64,000 bases of DNA from Sphingobacterium sp. R2 (GTDB lineage Bacteria; Bacteroidota; Bacteroidia; Sphingobacteriales; Sphingobacteriaceae), in assembly GCF_040760075.1 (NCBI RefSeq), contig NZ_CP142884.1:2728001-2792000 (forward strand). Direction: 5' to 3'. This document shows, in pieces, positions 26,591-36,858 of this stretch (the stretch's first letter is position 1; the number at the start of each line of letters is the position of its first letter). Under the pieces are notes generated by a model. That model saw only the letters and a list, made by a program, of their open reading frames with translations, ran no database searches and had not been told where the DNA came from. A program made the position numbers and the translations under genes.

Positions 26591-27175
26591 ATGATATACG
26601 AAAATATTCTAAAAAATGTGTCTAAGTGCATTACGTTGACCGCGGAAGAGATCGCGCAGTTCACGGGTATACTCACAACAAAAAAGGTCCCCAAGAAGAC
26701 CATGTTATTGAATGAGGGAGAAATCTGTCAGTTTGAAGGTTATGTGCAAAAAGGCTGTGTGCGGATCTACTACTTGGATGAAAATGGCTTTGAAGTAACC
26801 TTAGCCTTTGCGGTGGAAGACTGGTGGATCAGCGATATTGCATCCTTTCATTATCATACACCTTCCAGTCTCTATATGGAAACATTGGAAGACAGCGAAT
26901 TTTTAATGCTGACACCGGATACTAAAGAGAGATTATTAGAGACTATTCCAAAATTTGAACGTGTATTTCGTATGCTGGTTCAGCGCCGGCTAGCCGTTTT
27001 GCAGAACAGGTTGATCCATACGATGGCCAAACCTGCAGCGGATCGATACCTCGAATTTATTGAACTATACCCGACTATTTCCCAAAGGGTGCCGCAATAC
27101 TATATTGCATCCTATCTGGGGGTCTCGCCCGAATTTGTCAGTATTATACGCAAACGGCTTGCTGCAAAGAAATAG
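26591..27175 (+). CDS. Crp/Fnr-family regulator without cysteine cluster
   Basis: A 194-residue protein with a cyclic-nucleotide-binding-like beta-roll (about 18-115) and a C-terminal HTH (about 145-190, RVPQYYIASYLGVSPEFVSIIRKRL). It has none of the N-terminal cysteines of the FNR-type protein at 12193, and the strict cAMP-binding signature is not evident. It belongs to the short Crp-like group abundant in Bacteroidota, whose signals are mostly unknown. It starts 44 bp after the response regulator and may share its transcript. Confidence 0.85.
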   Translation: MIYENILKNVSKCITLTAEEIAQFTGILTTKKVPKKTMLLNEGEICQFEGYVQKGCVRIYYLDENGFEVTLAFAVEDWWISDIASFHYHTPSSLYMETLEDSEFLMLTPDTKERLLETIPKFERVFRMLVQRRLAVLQNRLIHTMAKPAADRYLEFIELYPTISQRVPQYYIASYLGVSPEFVSIIRKRLAAKK

Positions 27176-27296
27176 AAGCAGCTATGTTTCTAGTGGCTCA
27201 ATCTATTCGGATATAGTTTAACGTGTTTAAATATTGAGGTTGTTTTAGTCTTGAGCTTTATAGGATATAAAAATTGAGCTTCTCGGCAATCGTATT

Positions 27297-27328
27297 TTTT
27301 AAAACGTGTTGAATATTTGCTACCTTTA
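27297..27328 (+). promoter_or_regulatory. Possible Bacteroidota-type promoter for the AraC gene
   Basis: TACCTTTA (27321-27328) matches the -7 consensus TAnnTTTG in all but the last base. A TTTT (27297-27300) lies 20 nt upstream, where the -33 TTTG is expected. It is 61 nt before the ATG at 27390. Weak evidence. Confidence 0.3.
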
Positions 27329-27389
27329 GGCTTAGGCTCCTATTGGATGTGTATGAACCCTTTTATATAGCCGATTTAAATCAGTAGAA

Positions 27390-28205
27390 ATGAGTATAAA
27401 AGACAGTGATTTTGGGAATGCTTTTTTGTATTCCTGTTATTTTGAGAAAGTATTTGGTCATGAACAGTTCATTCCCGAACACGTCGTTTTTTTTCAGATT
27501 TCCGGTGAAACGCATCTTGACCATCAGAAAGGCAAAATGGTCGCCACTGAAGGACAGATCGTTGTCGCGCGCAAAAACCAATTGGCCAAAGCTTTTAAGT
27601 ATCCCGCGAAAAATGATATCTATAAATCTGTTTCGGTAGTTTTGCAAGCCAATCGCCTGAAGCAGTATGCGATGGATCATCATCTAAATTCGGATAGAAA
27701 GTATGCGGGCGAGCCTAACAGTGTACTCGAAAGCAACTTGTTTATCAAAAGTTATTTTGAATCACTGACGCCCTATGCCGAGGCAGGCGACCGTGTGAGC
27801 CATCAAATGGAACAGATCAAGATCTATGAATTAATTACTTTACTATTGGAGAGTTACCCGCAGCTTAAGGAGCTCCTGTTTGACTTTTCGGAGCCCCATA
27901 AGATAGATCTTGAACAGTTTATGGTCAAAAATTACAGGTACAATGTACCTCTTGAAAACTTTGCCAAGCTGACAGGACGCAGTTTGGCCAGTTTTAAGCG
28001 TGATTTTGAAAAGATATTTCAGACTTCACCCCGAAAATGGCTACAGGAAAAGCGTCTTTCCGAGGCCTATTATCTGATTAAAAGCAGGCGTCAAAAGCCT
28101 GCTGATTTTTATCTTGATCTCGGTTTCGAAAACCTTTCTCATTTTTATGCCTCTTTCAAGGAAAAGTTTGGGATCACTCCAGCCACTGTCAATTCAGTCG
28201 TTTAG
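27390..28205 (+). CDS. AraC family transcription regulator
   Basis: A 271-residue regulator with an N-terminal cupin-like region (about 20-130) and a C-terminal double HTH (about 165-268). The second motif reads ADFYLDLGFENLSHFYASFKEKFG, the usual AraC family signature. It is convergent with the MBL-fold gene: their stop codons are only 2 bp apart and no terminator is visible, so the transcripts probably overlap. Target and effector are unknown. Confidence 0.88.
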   Translation: MSIKDSDFGNAFLYSCYFEKVFGHEQFIPEHVVFFQISGETHLDHQKGKMVATEGQIVVARKNQLAKAFKYPAKNDIYKSVSVVLQANRLKQYAMDHHLNSDRKYAGEPNSVLESNLFIKSYFESLTPYAEAGDRVSHQMEQIKIYELITLLLESYPQLKELLFDFSEPHKIDLEQFMVKNYRYNVPLENFAKLTGRSLASFKRDFEKIFQTSPRKWLQEKRLSEAYYLIKSRRQKPADFYLDLGFENLSHFYASFKEKFGITPATVNSVV

Positions 28206-28207
28206 TA

Positions 28208-29335
28208 CTATTTTTTCCACCAATAGCTAGGTGTTAAAGGGGGCTGATCGAGGTCAATGACCTGACCGATCATGGGGGTAAGCAAAGGCTGTTGTTGTCG
28301 TATTGCTTCCTTGGAAATGCGTTCTAAAGGTTCATACCAGGCGTGATTGGCCAGTACAAACTTGGAGGAATGAACAGGAAATAGTACGGAAGCTTTGAGG
28401 TCATGTGCTGCTTGAACAACCTCTTCTGGCATCATGTGGATATGTTTCCAGCTGAGGTCATATTGGCCATTTTCCAAGATAGCCAAGTCAAAAGGTCCCA
28501 ATTGGTTTCCGATTTCTTTAAAGTGGCTATCATACCCACTGTCCCCTCCTAAATAGAGTTTCTTTGTGGGCGTCTTGAGCGCGTAGGAAGCCCATAATGT
28601 ATTAGCCGTAAAGATACCACGGCCTGAGAAATGTCGTGCTGGAGCGACTGTTACCTGAAAACCGTCCCCCAGGTCAACCTCATCCCACCAATCTTTTTCG
28701 ATAATCTGTTCAGGACGATATCCCCAATATTCAAGGTGAGCGCCGACACCAAGACCAACAATGACCTTTCCAACCCGGGGCTGCAATGCCTTTAGTGTTT
28801 TGTAGTCCATATGATCGTAATGGTCGTGCGATATAAATAGGAAGTCGATTGCCGGTAGGTCCGATACAATCGACACATCCGTGCCTTTAAAAGCCTTTAC
28901 ACTGCCGGGAATTGGAGAGGCGCTGCCGCTAAAGACAGGGTCTACAAGGATATTTTTGCCATCTACATGTAGCAAGTAGGAGGAGTGGCCAAACCAAACA
29001 AGCCCATGAGACTGCTCGAGTAGTTTCTTCCAGTCGACATGTACTGTGGGTATATTATATTGGGGACTTGTTTCGTTCGAACGCTTAAAAAAATAATCAT
29101 ATAGCGCTACAGTCCAAGGCTGTGAGAGCATGGGCGTTGGACTCGTATTACGGAATTTTCCGTTTTTAAATTGCTTAGATAGCTGTATGCGCTGCAGTCT
29201 TTCGCCCGAAGGCCTTTTGCCAAATTGTGGATGCATCATAATGTATAATCCGATGAAAGCGATGAAAACGGCGAGTCCTAGGATTATTCTTTTCAAAAAT
29301 CGAAGCCACTTATTGCTGTTTTTTCTTATTCTCAT
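28208..29335 (-). CDS. MBL-fold metal-dependent hydrolase, membrane-anchored
   Basis: A 375-residue protein with an N-terminal membrane anchor (about 12-32) and a metallo-beta-lactamase fold. The metal-binding signature HxHxDH is seen as SHDHYDHMD; further ligands are likely in ARHFSGRG and GGDSGYDSHF and the His of FPVHSSKF. This pattern matches the UlaG/NAPE-phospholipase D-like group, often called ComEC-like or Zn-dependent hydrolases of the beta-lactamase fold. The substrate is unknown. I use the ATG at 29335; the longer frame starts with TTG at 29356. Confidence 0.88.
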   Translation of the reverse strand: MRIRKNSNKWLRFLKRIILGLAVFIAFIGLYIMMHPQFGKRPSGERLQRIQLSKQFKNGKFRNTSPTPMLSQPWTVALYDYFFKRSNETSPQYNIPTVHVDWKKLLEQSHGLVWFGHSSYLLHVDGKNILVDPVFSGSASPIPGSVKAFKGTDVSIVSDLPAIDFLFISHDHYDHMDYKTLKALQPRVGKVIVGLGVGAHLEYWGYRPEQIIEKDWWDEVDLGDGFQVTVAPARHFSGRGIFTANTLWASYALKTPTKKLYLGGDSGYDSHFKEIGNQLGPFDLAILENGQYDLSWKHIHMMPEEVVQAAHDLKASVLFPVHSSKFVLANHAWYEPLERISKEAIRQQQPLLTPMIGQVIDLDQPPLTPSYWWKK

Positions 29336-29451
29336 CTGCTTAGTGTATAGCAACAAAGATAAGGCAGCAGAGCGAGATCTATTTTTGCTGATGGCTCAAT
29401 TTTATGTGCTGTATGGCTCACATACCGGCGTCTAGCACCAGAGTATTGATC

Positions 29452-29485
29452 GTAAAAGATGTCTGCCCCCGCAGTGGAGGCAGAC
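29452..29485 (-). terminator. Terminator of the ECF/FecR/SusCD/TlpA operon
   Basis: GTCTGCC (29461-29467) pairs with GGCAGAC (29479-29485), with an inner CC/GG. On the minus strand the stem is followed by ATCTTTT. It lies 6 bp after the TlpA-like stop codon. Confidence 0.6.
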
Positions 29486-29491
29486 TTGTTT

Positions 29492-30964
29492 TTAGCCCTT
29501 ATAAGGTTTCTTAGCCGCCTCAATAAGTTCTTTCATTTCTAATTTGATATAGTCTACGTTTGGTGTAGATCCTGTCAAAAAGTAACGAATATTGCCTTCT
29601 TTGTCGATGATAAATTTTGCCGGAATACCTTTAACACCAAATTTCGCCGCCATGACTTCTCCAGTTTGCGGATCTTTTTGATCATCGTAAAGCACTTCAA
29701 ACGGATAATTGTTTTTAGTGATAAAGGAGACCACATTTTCTTTGTAATTCTTATCGCGTTCCCAGGTATTCATGAATAGAAATTGAACATCTTTATCATT
29801 TGCATACGATTCTTGTGCAGCTTTCATTCCTGGAAATGAGCGGACACAGGGTTGACACCAGGTTGCCCAAAAATCTAATACCACTACTTTTCCTTTTAAG
29901 CTGCTCAAGGAGACTTTCTCACCTTTCATATTAAGCAACTCAAAATCAGGTGCGGGTTTAAAGACTGCCATTTCCTTGATATGATTGCGGATGTTCTGCG
30001 TTAATTCCGTTTTTAGGGAAGCGTTAAAACGTTCGTAGCCTTGATCAGAACCGTTCAACTCGGTATACAATTTCTTAAGATCATTTTCGACGGCGAACTG
30101 TCCTTTAGCATATAATTTGGTGAGAATATTATAGGCCTCGAGCTTTCTTCCAGTACCCATTAGTGATTTGTAATAGACCATTGCAAGTCCATCCGCTTGT
30201 TCTGGAGCAACTTTTAAAGCATTCTCTATATAATTGAGCGCTTCGGCATATTTTTTCTGTGCAACGAGGATATTGACATAAGCCGACATGGAGCTCGCAT
30301 AGCCCATGCCTGCAAAACGGGCTTTGTTATCTTTTTCATTCTCTGGAAGCGTTAAATAATAATAGCTATCATCCATAGCAGTTTTTAAGAGCGGTGCAGC
30401 AGTTGCCGTGTCGCCCGCACTCAACAAAATTTGCCCCACAGGGATATAGCCGTTTCCGCGCCAGAATCGTTCTTTCAGTTCGCCTAAATAATGCACAGCT
30501 TTTTGTGCATTTCCGTCGTTGGCAAAACTCTGTGCTAAAGTAGCCACTACGTAATCGTAGGTGAGGGGCTCTTCACTGAAGTTCTTAACCGGCCACTTTT
30601 TTATAAGTTCATTATACGCTTTCTCTTTTGCCAATGGTGTATTGGCCGTGTAAAAAACATTGGTTATAAAGGCATCGCGGGTTAGTGATCCTTTTGGGTA
30701 TTTTTTCTTTGCCACTGCCTCGACCGATGTTTGCAGATCTTCTTTGCCTAAAGCGCACAGAATATTGATTGTCGTGCGGTAGTCTTCTTCAGACTTATAA
30801 GTCTTTAGCTCGCTCATTAATACATTTGCGAGCGAATCCTTTTGCTCCATCGTCCCTTTTTCTATAATAGGCAGATAGTGTTGGTATTTGTTTTTTGTGG
30901 GTTGTTGGGCAAATGCTGCTGTTAGCGCAAACGCGAAAGCAGCCGTCAAGATTTTTCTTTTCAT
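29492..30964 (-). CDS. TlpA-like thioredoxin with helical-repeat N-terminus
   Basis: A 490-residue exported protein. The signal peptide (about 1-19, ending AFAQ) is followed by TPR-like helical repeats (about 25-325) and a C-terminal TlpA/ResA thioredoxin domain with WATWCQPC (Cys370/Cys373) and the cis-Pro loop VKGIPAKF. The domain reduces disulfides in the periplasm. It is the last gene of the sigma/FecR/SusC/SusD operon. TlpA-type proteins often accompany this type of SusCD locus in Bacteroidota, possibly to reduce or process an imported peptide or metal-complex substrate; this is inference. Confidence 0.88.
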   Translation of the reverse strand: MKRKILTAAFAFALTAAFAQQPTKNKYQHYLPIIEKGTMEQKDSLANVLMSELKTYKSEEDYRTTINILCALGKEDLQTSVEAVAKKKYPKGSLTRDAFITNVFYTANTPLAKEKAYNELIKKWPVKNFSEEPLTYDYVVATLAQSFANDGNAQKAVHYLGELKERFWRGNGYIPVGQILLSAGDTATAAPLLKTAMDDSYYYLTLPENEKDNKARFAGMGYASSMSAYVNILVAQKKYAEALNYIENALKVAPEQADGLAMVYYKSLMGTGRKLEAYNILTKLYAKGQFAVENDLKKLYTELNGSDQGYERFNASLKTELTQNIRNHIKEMAVFKPAPDFELLNMKGEKVSLSSLKGKVVVLDFWATWCQPCVRSFPGMKAAQESYANDKDVQFLFMNTWERDKNYKENVVSFITKNNYPFEVLYDDQKDPQTGEVMAAKFGVKGIPAKFIIDKEGNIRYFLTGSTPNVDYIKLEMKELIEAAKKPYKG

Positions 30965-30987
30965 TATATATATGATTTTTTAGTTCC

Positions 30988-32373
30988 TTAATTTTCGTAT
31001 CCTGGATTTTGTGTCAAGTTTCTATTGATTAAAATCTGCGCTTGTGGAATCGGAAATAAGACATCCGTCGTTTGCCAGTTTGATTTGATTGGGGCCAATA
31101 CGGCGTTAGCGCGGTCGGTGCGCTTAAGATCGAGCCAGCGATGGCCAAACTCACCAAAAAATTCATGGAGACGTTCGGTCTCTATAGCAGACAATAACTG
31201 GGATTGGTTTAAGCTTGTGTTAAGTCCCGCAAGGCCCGCACGACTGCGTACGGCATCTAGATCCGTCCGTGCTTCTGTTAATTTTCCGAGCTTGGCCCTA
31301 GCTTCTGCACGGATAAGATATTGTTCAGCTAAACGTAGCATAACGTGGTATTCGGATCCTGCGCCTGAGGACGCTTTATATTTGGTTATGGCATAATAGG
31401 TTTTATTGGATACCGTCTTTGAACTTGTCCAATTGATCTTTCTTAAATCAGGTGTTGGCAAGGTTTCAAAACTGTTGTATACGGCATCTGGCAGGGTGTA
31501 TCCCGGAGTCACTGTAGCTGTCGTTATATAATTAGCACCGAATGTGGTTACTCCAGTCTGATTGCCAAGTTGAAGAATAACCTCATTGCTCGAGTTTACA
31601 AAGTTTTTATCAGGTGTGGGCATACCGTAATCGGTTGACTGCAAAACTTTAGTTGCATAAGATTCGGCATTTTGATAATCTTTTTGGTAAAGATATACTC
31701 TGGCCAGTAAAGCGCTGGCGGCAGCCTTATTGGCGCGCCCTCTTGGACTGGCAGTAGCATCATAAGTTGGTGCCATTTTGCTCTCCGCATCTTTAAGATC
31801 TGCAATAATCTGATCGTACACTTGCTGTGCGGGCGTCCGCGGTAGTACAGCGTCTTCAAATGCATGCAGGTCATCGCGCAATTGTAACGGCACATCACCA
31901 TACAGATTGACGAGATAGAAATAGGCATAAGCTCTAAAAAATTTTGCTTCTCCCAGGAGTTGATCCTTTACACTTGGGGTAAGGGAGGTGGATGCTTCGA
32001 GACCGGATATCGCGTTATTCGCATTTTTGATAAGCTGATAGGTATTGTACCAAAAGTTGGCAACATTATAATTTGTATTCAGCAGATTATTACTCGCGAA
32101 TTCGGAGGTATTGGGGTCGGCCGAATTGTACTGAAGGTCGTCGGCTGCTACCCCAGTATAGAACGTTGACGTTCCAGGAAGATTAATGCTTAATGTTGTG
32201 GTATACAACCCTCTGATCACGCTATTTGCAGAAGCGTCTGTAGCGAACGCTTCACCCGCTAGCACCTGATTTGGAGGAGCACCCAACTCCACAAATTTTG
32301 AACAGGAGCTAACAAGCAGCGTTGCACTGGTGATGGCGAATAATAATATATTGTTATTGATGTTTAATTTCAT
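30988..32373 (-). CDS. SusD/RagB-type surface lipoprotein
   Basis: A 461-residue lipoprotein with lipobox LLVSSC (Cys24). Typical SusD segments include EAKFFRAYAYFYLVNLYGDVPL, the long TPR-like helices (RANKAAASALLARVYLYQKDYQNAE), RLAEQYLIRAEARAKLG and ERLHEFFGEFGHRWLDLKR. It lids the SusC channel encoded just upstream (11-bp gap) and belongs to the FecR-regulated operon. The ligand is unknown; the shorter, RagB-like length and the TlpA neighbour would fit a peptide or non-starch substrate. Confidence 0.93.
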   Translation of the reverse strand: MKLNINNNILLFAITSATLLVSSCSKFVELGAPPNQVLAGEAFATDASANSVIRGLYTTTLSINLPGTSTFYTGVAADDLQYNSADPNTSEFASNNLLNTNYNVANFWYNTYQLIKNANNAISGLEASTSLTPSVKDQLLGEAKFFRAYAYFYLVNLYGDVPLQLRDDLHAFEDAVLPRTPAQQVYDQIIADLKDAESKMAPTYDATASPRGRANKAAASALLARVYLYQKDYQNAESYATKVLQSTDYGMPTPDKNFVNSSNEVILQLGNQTGVTTFGANYITTATVTPGYTLPDAVYNSFETLPTPDLRKINWTSSKTVSNKTYYAITKYKASSGAGSEYHVMLRLAEQYLIRAEARAKLGKLTEARTDLDAVRSRAGLAGLNTSLNQSQLLSAIETERLHEFFGEFGHRWLDLKRTDRANAVLAPIKSNWQTTDVLFPIPQAQILINRNLTQNPGYEN

Positions 32374-32384
32374 GATTTCTAGTT

Positions 32385-35300
32385 TTAAAATTGACAGTTA
32401 AATCCAAATACAATCGTACGCAATGGTGGCAGTACTTGAGCAATCGTTCCAGTTCCTAAACCCGGAGGCCCGCCTTGAACGGTTGTTTCGGTATCCAGAA
32501 CATATTTGTTCTTGGCCCAGGTAAAGAGGTTTTGACCTTGCATAAAGACATTGCAATTGGACATCTTCAGTTTGGAAGTCCAGCTTTTCGGTAAGTTGTA
32601 AGATAAATTGACCGACCTTAATTTAATATAAGAAGCGTCACCATAGACTGCGTCGGAGTTGGTATACAGATTATAAGAATTGCTTAAAGCAGCTCCATCC
32701 GCTGAAGCTCCTTGAGTTGCTGGGAGAATAGCGCCCGGGATAGTTGTATTGGTATTCGTTGGTGTCCATCGGTCCAGCCAGTAATCGTTTTGGTTGACCA
32801 AAGCCCCAGGTCTTGAATTGAGGATTTTGGTTAAGCCAAACCGGTGATTAAATTGAAAGAATACGCCAAGTTCAAAGCCTTTGTAAGAAAAGGTATTGTT
32901 AAATCCACCATAGAATGGCGTACCTAAGTCAGCAACATAGCGGTCATCACCCGTAATTGCTCCATCACCATTGCGATCTTCGTATAAAGCTCTTCCTGTT
33001 GCCGGATCGACACCTTGATAGTGGTACAAACGGATCATATTGAGCGGCTCACCCACCAAGAAACTACTTGCATAGAAGGTGTTTTCAATTCCAGGAAATT
33101 CGACCAGTTTATTTTTATAAAATGTAAAGTTTGCCGATGTTTTCCATGTAAAATTTTCATTGGTTACGTTGGTGGTATTCAGTTCCAATTCCAAACCCGT
33201 ATTTTGGATCAAAGCTGGCAGGTTTTCTTTGTAACTATTGTAACCTGTTTGGGTGCTCAAAACTAAATCGGTGATTTGGTCGGAAGAGCGATTCCTGAAG
33301 AAGTTTCCTGTAAACAAAATTCGATCATTTAAGAAACCCAGATCGATTGCAAACTCCAATTTTTTGGTCGTTTCCCATTTAATGTATTCATTCGGAAGCG
33401 ATCCCATGTTCATGGAAGGATTGTTAAGGTAGGCCGTTGCTGATGAGTATAGTGGGAGGTACAGGTAATTTGAAATCTGGTCGTTACCGGTTGATCCATA
33501 GCTTGCTCTCAACTTACCAAAACTTAAAAATTGCAGGTTATCCTGCACGAAGTCCTCTTTTCCAAAAACCCAACCTAATCCAATTGCGCCGAAATTTCCG
33601 AATCTATTTTTAGGGCCGAAGCGAGATGAACCGTCCCTTCTGAAAGTTCCGTTAAACAAATATTTCTCTTTCCAGTCGTAATTTACTTTTCCGAATACGG
33701 CATTATATTTATAATAAACGAGGTTGTTACTTGCGGAAAATTGTCCTGCGGCTCCAAGCGAGCCTAACAGTGCATCGTTTGAATAATTGGTACCATTAGT
33801 GGTCTGTGAGCGGGACGAGTTCTGTTGAAAGCTTGTTCCGATCAATGCCGTCAATTTACCTTCACCCATATTTTTCACATAATCCAGTGTCGGCTCAATA
33901 ATCCAATTTTCGGCCTTTGTATTGGAGAAGCTGGAAGCACCAAGCGGGTTAGTGACGGTATTATTTAAGGACGTGATTGGGCGTTGATTATTTTGGTTCA
34001 ATTGGGTAATGGTATAACCAAAATTTGCTTTTGCCGTTAATCCAGGTATGATTTTATAACTCAAGTTGGCATTGGAGATCAGGTTATTGGTATTGCCAAA
34101 GTACTTCCGTTCGAGCAGGGCGATCGGATTATCAATAAATGTCGTTGGTGGTAACCAGTAGTATTTTCCATTGTCGCCATAAATGGGATAATTGGGCGCC
34201 AGATTGTAGAGTGATGTCACATCCGACGAAGGCATATCGGAATTATCATTGGCATAGCTAACCGATAAAGCGGCATTAAACTTTTTGTCAGAAGAGGTGT
34301 GATCCAGATTTAGGCGGGAGGTAAAGCGGCTATTTTTACTGTCACCATAAAATACGGTACTTTCTCGTCTATATCCGGAGTTGAAGAAAAAGCGGGTGGA
34401 TTCGTTTCCGCCAGACATATTCGCTTGAACGTCGGTGATATGGCCTTTATTTCCAATCAGCATTTTCTGCCAATCCGTCGATTTGTTTTGATCCCATAAC
34501 ATAAGATCGGGGGCATTGTCTGTAGTAGGTGTCACGCCAGCATTGGCGAAAGCCTCTTTTCTTAAGGTCAGATATTGTTCTAGATTTAACATGGGGATAA
34601 AGCGGTTGACCTCAGTAAATCCCGTATTGAAGTTGACACCAATACGGGTGCGGCCTGCAGATCCCTTTTTTGTTGTAATCAAGACCACACCATTGGCGCC
34701 CCGACTACCGTAGATCGCGGTGGCATCGGCATCTTTCAGCACATCAATTCGCTCGATATCCGCGGGGTTAATCATACTGAACGGACTTAATCCCCCCGAA
34801 GAGGCCGATATTCCAAAGGAATTGAGGTTGTCCGTAGCAGGTTGTCCGCCGTTAAAGTTGGTAAATGGAACCCCATCAATAACGTACAGCGGAATGGATC
34901 CAGAGGTCGTACCACTTAGTGAGGCCTGATTTCTGATCTGGATCTGAACGGCACTTCCAGGTACACCGTTGTTTTGAGCGATTAATACCCCGGACAATCT
35001 TCCGGATAGGGCTGCGAGTGGATTACTTACCGGTTGCGAGGTAATATCTTTCGCTGTGATTGAGGCAACCGAGCCGGTATTCAGTCTGCGTGTTGTTGTG
35101 CCATAGCCAATCACAACGACTTCTTCCAAACTACCTTCTTCAGGCTTAAGTTTGATCGGTGTAGGACTCGCAATAAGCTGTTTTGCTGGAATTTCGACCT
35201 TTTGATACCCTATAAAAGAAAAAGTAATAATAACATCGTCATTCGGGATACGCAGTCCCCATTGTCCATTAACATCGGTCGCTGTACTCGTTTGCATGGT

Positions 35301-35735
35301 GCGGTATTCTGCTTTTTGCCAGTCTTTAATGATCACAGAGACACCTGCTAGTGGCGTTCCATTTTCGTTGACTACTTGTCCTGCTATTTGTCGTTGATTT
35401 TGTTGTTTTTCCTTTACAGCGATAATATTGTTGTCCAATAGTTCCCATGTTAAGTTGCTTCCGGCAAGCGATTGGGAAAGAATATCTTTCACACTGATTT
35501 TCTTCCCGACAATATTGACCTTGGCGTCAGGTAAGATCGATTTGCTAAAGAACATTTTGTATTTGCTCTTCGCGTTGATTGTTTGAAAAACATCTTCCAG
35601 CTTTCCGCCCTGGATGGAAACATCGATTTTTTCAGTTTGCGAATAGGCAAAGCTTTGTACGTGCAAGGTGCTTAGGCAAACGAGCAGTAGCGCTAATCGC
35701 GACTCTTTTCTAAATTTGGGTTTTGTTTTGATCAT
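32385..35735 (-). CDS. SusC-type TonB-dependent transducer with STN domain
   Basis: A 1116-residue outer-membrane protein. After the signal peptide comes a secretin/TonB short N-terminal (STN) domain (about 38-90), then a carboxypeptidase-D-like domain (about 115-195), the TonB-box-like VVVIGYGTTTRR (about 206-217), a plug and a beta-barrel ending in TIVFGFNCQF. The STN domain contacts a FecR protein and signals substrate binding across the outer membrane. The next genes upstream are exactly a FecR and an ECF sigma factor, so this is a transporter that induces its own operon. Confidence 0.94.
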   Translation of the reverse strand: MIKTKPKFRKESRLALLLVCLSTLHVQSFAYSQTEKIDVSIQGGKLEDVFQTINAKSKYKMFFSKSILPDAKVNIVGKKISVKDILSQSLAGSNLTWELLDNNIIAVKEKQQNQRQIAGQVVNENGTPLAGVSVIIKDWQKAEYRTMQTSTATDVNGQWGLRIPNDDVIITFSFIGYQKVEIPAKQLIASPTPIKLKPEEGSLEEVVVIGYGTTTRRLNTGSVASITAKDITSQPVSNPLAALSGRLSGVLIAQNNGVPGSAVQIQIRNQASLSGTTSGSIPLYVIDGVPFTNFNGGQPATDNLNSFGISASSGGLSPFSMINPADIERIDVLKDADATAIYGSRGANGVVLITTKKGSAGRTRIGVNFNTGFTEVNRFIPMLNLEQYLTLRKEAFANAGVTPTTDNAPDLMLWDQNKSTDWQKMLIGNKGHITDVQANMSGGNESTRFFFNSGYRRESTVFYGDSKNSRFTSRLNLDHTSSDKKFNAALSVSYANDNSDMPSSDVTSLYNLAPNYPIYGDNGKYYWLPPTTFIDNPIALLERKYFGNTNNLISNANLSYKIIPGLTAKANFGYTITQLNQNNQRPITSLNNTVTNPLGASSFSNTKAENWIIEPTLDYVKNMGEGKLTALIGTSFQQNSSRSQTTNGTNYSNDALLGSLGAAGQFSASNNLVYYKYNAVFGKVNYDWKEKYLFNGTFRRDGSSRFGPKNRFGNFGAIGLGWVFGKEDFVQDNLQFLSFGKLRASYGSTGNDQISNYLYLPLYSSATAYLNNPSMNMGSLPNEYIKWETTKKLEFAIDLGFLNDRILFTGNFFRNRSSDQITDLVLSTQTGYNSYKENLPALIQNTGLELELNTTNVTNENFTWKTSANFTFYKNKLVEFPGIENTFYASSFLVGEPLNMIRLYHYQGVDPATGRALYEDRNGDGAITGDDRYVADLGTPFYGGFNNTFSYKGFELGVFFQFNHRFGLTKILNSRPGALVNQNDYWLDRWTPTNTNTTIPGAILPATQGASADGAALSNSYNLYTNSDAVYGDASYIKLRSVNLSYNLPKSWTSKLKMSNCNVFMQGQNLFTWAKNKYVLDTETTVQGGPPGLGTGTIAQVLPPLRTIVFGFNCQF

Positions 35736-35758
35736 GTGAGTTATATAGGTTGATATTT

Positions 35759-36775
35759 TTAAAATAATTCGAATTGATTTTTCCCCGTTTTTTTAATTTG
35801 AAAGTAGTTGACAGTTTGTAATGCTTTAAGAATATTTTCGAGTTGTTCGTTTTCGAATACCGCTGAGTAGCGTTTGCTGGCTATCGCTTGATTTGTAATT
35901 TTGATCTCCACCCCGTACATGCGTTCCAGTTTCAATGCGATATCAAGTAATCTCTCTTCTTGGATTGTCATACGATTTAATAACCATTCAGTTTCTAAAG
36001 CAGAACCATCGTTTTCAGCGATAACGAATGGCTGTATAGCTACAGACATCGAAGATGCTGCAGATTGATGGACGCTGGAGGGCGATGCCTCTTTAGATTC
36101 AGCTGTTTTTGTGATCACAAATTTTTGTTTGGGCTTTAAGATGAATTTCTGAGCGTTGGCTCCTGTTTTCCAGATCGATACTTTTCCACGCACTAAAGCT
36201 GTTTCGGCCTCATTTTCTCCCGCATAATCACGTACATTGAAGGCAGTCCCTAAGACACTAATTTCCATTCTCGGTGTATGAATAAGGAAAGGTTTAGCAG
36301 GATCTTTTTTGACATCAAAAAATGCTTCCCCGATTAAAGTCACTTCGCGTGTGCTTGAGTCTTTGAATGAAGCAGGATATATTATTTTGCTGGAGGCATT
36401 GAGTGTAACTTTTGTTCCGTCTTGTAATACAATTTGACGCTGTTGTCCATCCGATAGGGTGATCTCTTGATTGTTGGGCGCTTTTGTTTTGTATAAATAT
36501 ACGCCAGCAAATGCTATACACAAGACGGCAGCGGCGGCGGCAATTTGGGATAAACTGAAAGAGCGTTTCTTTCCAACCGATAATCTAGCCATGATACCGC
36601 TATGGATACGATTTTTTAAGGCGTGCTGCACTTCTTCAGGAAGTGTTTTGAGCAAACTCGGCCGTGATGAGAATGAATCGAAAAATCGCTCTACGGTGTC
36701 GATCTCTTGCGAATTGGCTTCGCCCTTTAAGTATTTGTCAATGAGCTTTTCAAGCTCTTGGTTAGGATATTGCAT
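35759..36775 (-). CDS. FecR-family anti-sigma factor
   Basis: A 338-residue inner-membrane protein: cytoplasmic N-terminal part (about 1-68), one TM helix (about 72-92), a FecR periplasmic domain (about 105-210, with LSDGQQRQIVLQDGTKVTLNAS and GEAFFDVKKD) and a C-terminal DUF4974-like domain (about 262-336). It should hold the ECF sigma inactive until the STN domain of the SusC partner reports substrate. It lies between the sigma gene (83 bp) and the SusC gene (23 bp). Confidence 0.92.
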   Translation of the reverse strand: MQYPNQELEKLIDKYLKGEANSQEIDTVERFFDSFSSRPSLLKTLPEEVQHALKNRIHSGIMARLSVGKKRSFSLSQIAAAAAVLCIAFAGVYLYKTKAPNNQEITLSDGQQRQIVLQDGTKVTLNASSKIIYPASFKDSSTREVTLIGEAFFDVKKDPAKPFLIHTPRMEISVLGTAFNVRDYAGENEAETALVRGKVSIWKTGANAQKFILKPKQKFVITKTAESKEASPSSVHQSAASSMSVAIQPFVIAENDGSALETEWLLNRMTIQEERLLDIALKLERMYGVEIKITNQAIASKRYSAVFENEQLENILKALQTVNYFQIKKTGKNQFELF

Positions 36776-36858
36776 AGGATGAGTACAATGTTCACTACAA
36801 TAGTGTCCCTGAGGGGGGAATATGTACTAGTGCAAAACTTATTTTATTTGTAAATTGC

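Noticed and set aside
26591..27175. Second FNR-type oxygen sensor
   Set aside because: It is Crp/Fnr family but lacks the N-terminal cysteine cluster, so cluster-based oxygen sensing is not supported.
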